Source: JBDUDK01 sp040002995 (lineage in GTDB: Bacteria > Actinomycetota > Acidimicrobiia > Acidimicrobiales > Ilumatobacteraceae). From it: a stretch of 17,897 nucleotides of DNA. Location of the stretch: positions 1 through 17,897 of the forward strand of contig JBDUDK010000114.1 of assembly GCA_040002995.1 (NCBI GenBank). The letters are read 5' to 3'. Below, piece after piece: positions 13,537-17,897 of this stretch (position 1 is its first letter; each line of letters starts with the position of its first letter). The position numbers and the translations under genes are program-made. The notes beneath the pieces were generated by a model, which was given only the letters and a program-made list of their open reading frames with translations, ran no database searches and was not told the origin of the DNA.

Positions 13537-14367
13537 ATGGCGACCCTCGGATCGGCCCAGCGAGCCAAACTTCCCGATAGCGCCTTCGCCTACATCGACG
13601 GCCAAGGCAAGCGGCGGTTGCCCATCTACGACGAGTCACACGTGCGCAACGCGCTGGCTCGCTTCAACCAAGTCGCGTTCGACGACGAACAAGCTCGAGA
13701 TCGCGCCCGTACCCGGCTGCTGAAGGCGGCGAAAAAGTACGGCATCGTGCCCGTCGGGTTCATCAGCGGCCAGCTTCGATCCGTGCGCGAGCTCGGCCGG
13801 GCAGGAGAACCTATCCAGCTTCCATCCGGCTTCGTCACGATGCTGATGACCGACATTGAGGGATCAACGGCACTCGTCGAGCAGCTCGAGGACCGTTACC
13901 GCGGTTTGATCGACGAGGTGCGGACGATTCTCAGGAGCACAGCAACGAATGCCGACGGCCGAGTGGTTGAGACCCGGGCCGACGAGTTCTTTGCGGTTTT
14001 CGAAAGCCCGGCCGCGGCGCTCACCACCGCGATTCTCATCCAGAACGAGTTTCGAACTCGGTCGTGGGCCGACAACCTCGAGGTGCGTGTTCGGGTGGGG
14101 ATTCATTGCGGCTACCCCACGCTCAACGACGCCAATTACATCGGACTTCCCGTCCACATCGCCGCCCGGATCTGTGCCGCCGCCCACGGGGGACAGATCA
14201 TCATCTCCGGCGATACGAGGACCGCGCTCACGGGGGCCATACCCGAGGGCGTCCGGTTCAAGAGCCTCGGTCAGCACCGCTTGCGGGGCATACGCGACGA
14301 GGTGGCGCTCTATCAGATCGCGGCGAAAGGGCTCGTCAGTCGCTTTCCTCCACCACGGACGCGCTAG
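13537..14367 (+). CDS. Class III adenylate/guanylate cyclase-like protein with N-terminal DUF6582-type domain
   Basis: A 276-residue soluble protein. Residues about 12-75 (LPDSAFAYIDGQGKRRLPIY, then HVRNALARFNQV and RLLKAAKKYGIVPVGF) match a small domain often found before actinobacterial cyclases, which I recall as DUF6582. From about residue 98 a class III cyclase domain follows: FVTMLMTDIEGSTAL carries metal-ligand Asp106 and ETRADEFFAVF carries Asp149. The segment GLPVHIAARICAAAHGGQI corresponds to the transition-state region. Arg211 is kept, but the usual Asn is His207. The substrate-selecting Lys position holds Glu/Thr, and Asn replaces Asp before YIG. Such changes recur in a large actinobacterial subgroup, so it may be a sensor domain or act on another nucleotide. 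ATG 13537 follows a -10 hexamer by 6 nt. Confidence 0.85.
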   Translation: MATLGSAQRAKLPDSAFAYIDGQGKRRLPIYDESHVRNALARFNQVAFDDEQARDRARTRLLKAAKKYGIVPVGFISGQLRSVRELGRAGEPIQLPSGFVTMLMTDIEGSTALVEQLEDRYRGLIDEVRTILRSTATNADGRVVETRADEFFAVFESPAAALTTAILIQNEFRTRSWADNLEVRVRVGIHCGYPTLNDANYIGLPVHIAARICAAAHGGQIIISGDTRTALTGAIPEGVRFKSLGQHRLRGIRDEVALYQIAAKGLVSRFPPPRTR

Positions 14368-14415
14368 CTGCGAATCGGGCGCGAACCCACGTCGCCCAAC
14401 GGGGAACACTTGGTG

Positions 14416-14976
14416 ATGCCCTCGGACTCCGATGCCGCCGCGATCGCGGCGTCACTGGACGATCCGGGCTGCTTCGGCGCGGTGTTCGACCGCCACGCCA
14501 CGGTCGTGTTCCGCTACCTCGTCCGCCGCGTCGGCGTCGACGAAGCGGAAATGCTGCTCGGTGAGGTATTTCGTGTGGCCTTCGAGAAGCGCGCCACCTA
14601 TGACCGCGAGCGACCGAACGCTCGTCCGTGGCTCTACGGGATCGCGACGAACCTGCTTCGACGCCATCAGCGCAGTGAAGCGCGGCGGATGAGTGCAGTC
14701 GCGCGCCTCCTCGCGCGGCAACGGCCGGCGGACGACCCCGCTGATCAGGTTGCCGCGAGCATCGACGCGCGAGAACTCTGGCCCCACGTTGCCGAAGCGG
14801 TTGCTCAGCTCCCCGAGGTTGAGCGCGACGCCCTCTTGTTGTACGTCTGGGAGGAACTCAGCTACGAGGAGATCGCCACCGCGCTCGACGTGCCGGTGGG
14901 TACCGTGCGTTCGCGGCTCAATCGCGCCAGGCTTACTTTGCGCGAACTGCAAGCGTCGATCGGGAGAGAACAGTGA
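14416..14976 (+). CDS. ECF-subfamily RNA polymerase sigma factor
   Basis: A 186-residue sigma factor. Region 2 covers about residues 20-92: FGAVFDRHATVVFRYLVRRV, EVFRVAFEKRATYD and the RPWLYGIATNLLRRHQRSEA segment. Region 4 covers about 122-178: AVAQLPEVERDALLLYVWEE, then LSYEEIATALDVPVGTVRSR. TTG 14410 and GTG 14413 are also in frame. ATG or GTG is favoured because GGGGA at 14401-14405 sits 10 or 7 nt upstream. The stop overlaps the next gene by GTGA, the usual coupling of an ECF factor to its regulator. Relatives of this type are commonly followed by a membrane-anchored partner beginning with an LRPDxPPPD-like motif. Here the partner has that beginning but a VOC domain instead. Confidence 0.9.
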   Translation: MPSDSDAAAIAASLDDPGCFGAVFDRHATVVFRYLVRRVGVDEAEMLLGEVFRVAFEKRATYDRERPNARPWLYGIATNLLRRHQRSEARRMSAVARLLARQRPADDPADQVAASIDARELWPHVAEAVAQLPEVERDALLLYVWEELSYEEIATALDVPVGTVRSRLNRARLTLRELQASIGREQ

Positions 14977-15557
14977 GTGACGACTTCGACCAGCTTCGAC
15001 AGTTGCGGCCCGACCGCGTGCTGCCGGACGACGCGGCCGAGCCCACTGTCTTCACACGAGAGAAGGAGCGATTGATGTCAGCGATCAGTGACACCCAACT
15101 CGAGGCCTCCACCCGCATGCCCGACGTGTATGCCCGCCTCGCCTACAACGACGAAGTCGCCGCACTCGGATACCTCGTGCGCGTGTTTCAGCTCGAGGAG
15201 ATCCGCGAGGCGCGCTTTGATACCGGAACCAGCGTCCTCGCTTGGTTACGGGTCGGCGACGGGGTCGTGATGATCGGTAAGGCCAACGCCGAGGTCCACC
15301 AGATCCACAGCCCCAGCTCGCTCGGCAATACCACGGTTCAAATGATGGTCTACGTCCACGACATCGACGCGCACTACGCGCACGCGGTCGCCGAGGGAGC
15401 CAACATCACGATGGGGGTCGAGGACGCGTTCTACGGCGAGCGCCGCTACGAAGCGACCGACCTCGAGGGCCACCGCTGGCATTTCGGCGAGCGCTTCGAC
15501 GACATCAGGGCACGCGGTGGTTCGGTGCCATACTCAGTGAGCGAGCACTGCGACTAG
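14973..15557 (+). CDS. Fusion of a sigma-partner N-terminal stub with a VOC (glyoxalase-fold) domain
   Basis: A 194-residue protein coupled to the ECF sigma gene by a GTGA overlap. Residues 1-40 (DDFDQLRQLRPDRVLPDDAA, then FTREKERLMSAI) resemble the cytoplasmic start of the anti-sigma or CU044_5270-type proteins that follow such sigma genes. The expected membrane helix and extracytoplasmic domain are missing. Residues about 50-183 form a VOC domain instead: PDVYARLAYNDEVAALGYLV, VLAWLRVGDGVVMIG, TTVQMMVYVHDIDAHYAHAV and YEATDLEGHRWHFGE. The last part carries a Glu typical of VOC metal sites. An internal ATG at 15075 (residue 35) has a perfect AAGGAG 6 nt upstream, so the VOC protein (160 residues) may also be made alone. 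The 3' end overlaps the convergent monooxygenase gene by 24 nt. VOC: confident. Stub identity: moderate. Confidence 0.82.
   Translation: MSDDFDQLRQLRPDRVLPDDAAEPTVFTREKERLMSAISDTQLEASTRMPDVYARLAYNDEVAALGYLVRVFQLEEIREARFDTGTSVLAWLRVGDGVVMIGKANAEVHQIHSPSSLGNTTVQMMVYVHDIDAHYAHAVAEGANITMGVEDAFYGERRYEATDLEGHRWHFGERFDDIRARGGSVPYSVSEHCD
15063..15068 (+). promoter_or_regulatory. Internal Shine-Dalgarno sequence before the VOC domain
   Basis: AAGGAG lies 6 nt before the in-frame ATG at 15075, an ideal ribosome-binding arrangement within the coding region. It would allow independent translation of the VOC part. It could also be chance, since it encodes the Glu-Lys-Glu of the stub. Confidence 0.45.
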
Positions 15558-17075
15558 CGCCTGCCGCAGACCATCGGCGCCCGTGTCGCGCGACCCTCTC
15601 CACGCCACCACACCGTCGGGACGGACGAGCACCGCCGCGCCGTCATGAACGTCATAGGCCGCGGCAACCCGGTCATCGACGGCGTGAACCTGCACGCCCG
15701 GCACCCGCCAGGCGGCCGGGTCGGTGGTGAGCAGCACCATCGCGTGGCCGAAGAGATCGAGCGTGGAGATTCGCCCGGCTGCCTCATCTTCGAGCCAGAC
15801 ATGGGGTGCCCGCGTGCCGGGCTCGGCCCGTGTCTCACGGGGATCGACGTGGATCAGTTCCGGGTTGTCGCCGATCACCGCGTCCGAGTGGTGGACGTAA
15901 CCCAACTCGACATTGAAGTCGGGGACGAGCGGCTCGTAGTCGGTAGCACCGAGATAGGTGGCCGTGCGCGTCACATAGCGTGTGTAGGCCTGCTCGACGG
16001 TGAACCGCCCTACCGGCAGACGTTCGCTCTCGTAGCTGTCGACTAGTCCAACACCGGCGGTCCCGTCGAGCACGTAGGCCAGCTTCCACGCAAGGTTGTA
16101 CGCATCGTGGATGCCGGTGTTTCCTCCGAAGCCGCCGTTGGGCGGCATCAGGTGAGCGGCATCTCCTGCGAGGAAGACCCGTCCGTCGCGATAGCGCTGC
16201 GCGACGTCGGAGACTGCGCGCCATCGCGCGACGCCGTCGATGCGCACAGGCAGATCGGGCACTCCGGCACCCGCCCGCACGAGCGCTACGAGACGTTCCT
16301 CGCTCACGTCGGCGGCGGCGTTGGCGGTGTCAGGGTTCGTCGCGGGATCTCCGACGGTGTTGACGACGAGGAATCCCGCCTGGCAATCACGAGTCATGCG
16401 AAAGAAGCCGGCGAACATGGGGTTGTTGATGTAGATCACGCTGAGCGGCTTGTCGCCGAGTTGGGGCCACAGGTCGGCGGTGAAGTAGATCGTGATGCTG
16501 TTGGAGAACACCCCCCGACCCTCGAAGGGGATGCCCAACAGTTCCCGCACCGTGCTGTGAGCACCGTCGGCCCCGACGAGGTAGTGGCCCCGAAACGCGC
16601 CGTCGGTAGTTTCCACTGTTACGGCGTCGGCGTCCTGTTCGACGCGCGTGACCTCGACGCCCTCGACGACCGTCGCGCCTGCTTCTCTTGCCGCCCGACG
16701 AAGGATCGGCTCTAGGCCGGGCTGGCTCACGAACAGGCGTCGACACGGGCTGACTTCCTCAACGCCGGCATTGAGGCTGGGGATGATGTCGGCCAACTTG
16801 TGGCCCGATAGCGAGTCCATGGCGATGATTGCGCCCTCGGGAAGGAACTCGAGCGCCGACTGTGCGATCACTTCTTGCTCGATCCCCGCGGCGCGGAACA
16901 ACTCGATGGTGCGCAGGTGGAAGTGCGCGGCACGAGGTAATGGCGATCCACCCCGGAGCCGTTCGATCGCGATCGATCGGACGCCGTGCCGCGCTAGAAA
17001 CATCGCCATCGACAATCCGATGAGGCCGCCGCCTGCGATGAGGACGGGTGCCTCACGCTCCTGCTCGGTTGTCAA
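15534..17075 (-). CDS. FAD-dependent class A aromatic monooxygenase
   Basis: A 513-residue flavoprotein of the p-hydroxybenzoate hydroxylase fold. Residues 11-20 (VLIAGGGLIG) are the ADP-binding loop, GADGAHSTVR near 168-177 is the DG motif, and RVFLAGDAAHLMPPNGGFGG near 299-318 is the GD motif that binds the FAD ribose. NTGIHDAYNLAWKLA follows. The C-terminal 130 residues form the thioredoxin-like domain found in phenol hydroxylase/MhpA-type enzymes, ending in VLVRPDGVVAWR. It uses NAD(P)H and O2 to hydroxylate an aromatic substrate; which one is not visible. The start is TTG 17075, overlapping the upstream hydrolase stop as TTGA with no own Shine-Dalgarno sequence, so it is probably made by translational coupling. 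The end overlaps the convergent VOC gene by 24 nt. Confidence 0.92.
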   Translation of the reverse strand: MTTEQEREAPVLIAGGGLIGLSMAMFLARHGVRSIAIERLRGGSPLPRAAHFHLRTIELFRAAGIEQEVIAQSALEFLPEGAIIAMDSLSGHKLADIIPSLNAGVEEVSPCRRLFVSQPGLEPILRRAAREAGATVVEGVEVTRVEQDADAVTVETTDGAFRGHYLVGADGAHSTVRELLGIPFEGRGVFSNSITIYFTADLWPQLGDKPLSVIYINNPMFAGFFRMTRDCQAGFLVVNTVGDPATNPDTANAAADVSEERLVALVRAGAGVPDLPVRIDGVARWRAVSDVAQRYRDGRVFLAGDAAHLMPPNGGFGGNTGIHDAYNLAWKLAYVLDGTAGVGLVDSYESERLPVGRFTVEQAYTRYVTRTATYLGATDYEPLVPDFNVELGYVHHSDAVIGDNPELIHVDPRETRAEPGTRAPHVWLEDEAAGRISTLDLFGHAMVLLTTDPAAWRVPGVQVHAVDDRVAAAYDVHDGAAVLVRPDGVVAWRGSRDTGADGLRQALVAVLAH

Positions 17076-17779
17076 CGGAGCGCGGCGACCACAACGGAGG
17101 ACGATGTCACTCGGCCCAGCATCAGCTCGATGAGCAAGACCGACGCGTCGTGATTGCTCCGCGCGAGGTCGTGGCCGATGGGCTCAGCGGTGCAGTCGGA
17201 AAGGAGCACGCAGCGGTAGTCACGGAAGCTCGCATCTCGGATGGTCGACTCGACGCACACGCTCGTCGTGCACCCCGTGACGATCAGGTCGGTGATGCCC
17301 AGCCGCTGCAGGGTCTCGTGGAGTTCCGTCCCGTAGAAGCCGCTGTAACGGTTCTTCTTGATCACTATGTCACCGGGTTCGGGCCGGAGTTCGTCGAGGA
17401 TCTCTGTGTTCCACGTGTCGTGGATTAGAACACGACTCGAGCTGCCGTCCGGTGCAGTCACCGTCTCTCCAACATGTCTCCCCTTGTGGACGCGCCAGAC
17501 TGGGGCGTCCGGGATGCCGGCGTCGGACAGATCAGGCTCGAATCCCATCTTCAGATAGATGACCCTGATCCCCACCCGGCGAGCGGCCGTCAACACCTCG
17601 GCGACGGTTGGAACCACAGCGCGAATCTGCGTTGTGTCGATGCCGGACAGGTCGAACATGCCACCCGGCGAGCCGAAGTCGTTCTGCATGTCGACGACGA
17701 TCACGGCCGTACGCGCGAGATTCATCTCGACCGGCCCGGACGACGTTTCGACGCTGATGATTCGACCCGCCTCAGGCAT
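17072..17779 (-). CDS. Isochorismatase-family cysteine hydrolase (RutB-like)
   Basis: A 235-residue cytoplasmic amidohydrolase. The catalytic triad of the family is visible: Asp30 in VIVVDMQNDF, Lys142 in VIKKNRYSGF and nucleophile Cys175 in VTGCTTSVCVEST, with a cis-peptide-type Gly-Cys-Thr before it. The order and spacing match ureidoacrylate/peroxyureidoacrylate hydrolase RutB, but other N-carbamoyl or amide substrates are equally possible. No other rut genes are visible. It is first in a two-gene operon with the FAD monooxygenase, suggesting ring hydroxylation plus amide hydrolysis of an aromatic or N-heterocyclic compound (inference). ATG 17779 has no Shine-Dalgarno sequence, but a TAGGCT hexamer lies 6 nt upstream, so the transcript is probably leaderless. 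Confidence 0.9.
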   Translation of the reverse strand: MPEAGRIISVETSSGPVEMNLARTAVIVVDMQNDFGSPGGMFDLSGIDTTQIRAVVPTVAEVLTAARRVGIRVIYLKMGFEPDLSDAGIPDAPVWRVHKGRHVGETVTAPDGSSSRVLIHDTWNTEILDELRPEPGDIVIKKNRYSGFYGTELHETLQRLGITDLIVTGCTTSVCVESTIRDASFRDYRCVLLSDCTAEPIGHDLARSNHDASVLLIELMLGRVTSSSVVVAALR

Positions 17780-17785
17780 CGGCTC

Positions 17786-17791
17786 AGCCTA
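17786..17791 (-). promoter_or_regulatory. -10 hexamer of the hydrolase-monooxygenase operon
   Basis: On the minus strand 17791-17786 reads TAGGCT, followed by 6 nt and the ATG at 17779. This repeats the arrangement seen before the GNAT, EamA and cyclase-like genes. No clear -35 is visible. Confidence 0.4.
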
Positions 17792-17824
17792 CGACGCCTC
17801 TAGCAGCTGGTACGCGGCCGAGCC

Positions 17825-17897
17825 TCACTCGCGTGGGGGTGGTCGGCTTTCTAATCGGCGCCCGTTGGGTGTGTGTACTTCGAGGGTGTTGTCGGGG
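17825..17897 (-). CDS. C-terminal tail of a probable DUF222/HNH endonuclease-type protein (partial)
   Basis: From the right edge, the minus strand reads PDNTLEVHTPNGRRLESRPP then PRE and a TGA at 17827-17825. The pattern PDGT-hydrophobic-TPTGR-x-SRPPP is the usual end of actinobacterial DUF222-plus-HNH proteins, whose many genomic copies are often linked to mobile or repeated DNA. Only 24 codons are visible and no catalytic HNH motif is inside the window. The call therefore rests on this tail alone. Confidence 0.4.
   Translation of the reverse strand, partial: PDNTLEVHTPNGRRLESRPPPRE

Noticed and set aside
1..17897. CRISPR arrays, tRNA or rRNA genes, insertion sequences, phage or toxin-antitoxin genes
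   Set aside because: No spaced repeats, tRNA-like cloverleaf, transposase or terminal inverted repeats were recognised on either strand.

Overview
The window is GC-rich throughout and dense with genes. It looks like a chromosomal segment of a high-GC actinobacterium, possibly an uncultured or deep-branching one; I cannot name a genus. The evidence is the family content: two ECF sigma factors (one of the SigG type with a SnoaL-like tail), a DUF6582-type class III cyclase, an MMPL exporter, the tail of an apparent DUF222/HNH protein, and frequent GTG or TTG starts. Several genes begin 6-8 nt after a TAnnnT hexamer with no visible Shine-Dalgarno sequence, which suggests leaderless transcripts, common in Actinobacteria.

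Left part (1-5.4 kb): a cellobiose uptake and phosphorolysis locus. A lipoprotein, probably the sugar-binding protein, runs off the left edge. Divergent from it is a MsiK/UgpC-type sugar ABC ATPase. A LacI-family repressor converges on the ATPase, and divergent from the repressor is a GH94 cellobiose phosphorylase. A CAACGTTG palindrome lies between the repressor and phosphorylase genes inside a plausible promoter. A second, different palindrome lies next to an extended -10 box for the lipoprotein gene. The inferred flow is import of cellobiose, cytoplasmic phosphorolysis to glucose-1-phosphate plus glucose, and LacI control. Downstream and convergent is a broken SgcJ/EcaC-like gene that has lost its middle and changed frame.

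Middle (5.4-12.1 kb): a run of small accessory genes. They are a hemolysin-III/PAQR membrane protein, a GNAT acetyltransferase, an EamA transporter, a TetR repressor convergent with EamA, and a SnoaL-like protein plus NAD(P)-binding SDR operon. A long, clean TetR-type operator separates tetR from that operon. An MMPL exporter and a CsbD stress protein with a strong hairpin terminator follow.

Right part (12.2-15.6 kb): a signalling cluster. It holds a SigG-type ECF sigma factor fused to a SnoaL-like domain, a convergent overlapping STAS protein, an adenylate-cyclase-like protein with a non-canonical active site, and a second ECF sigma factor. That sigma factor is translationally coupled to an unusual protein: its N-terminus resembles the start of the partner proteins usually encoded after such sigma factors, but the rest is a soluble VOC (glyoxalase-fold) domain. 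This is the most novel-looking object in the window.

Far right (15.5-17.9 kb): a two-gene catabolic operon on the minus strand, an isochorismatase/RutB-like cysteine hydrolase followed by a class A FAD monooxygenase overlapping by TTGA. The last bases hold the C-terminal tail of a probable DUF222/HNH endonuclease-type protein.
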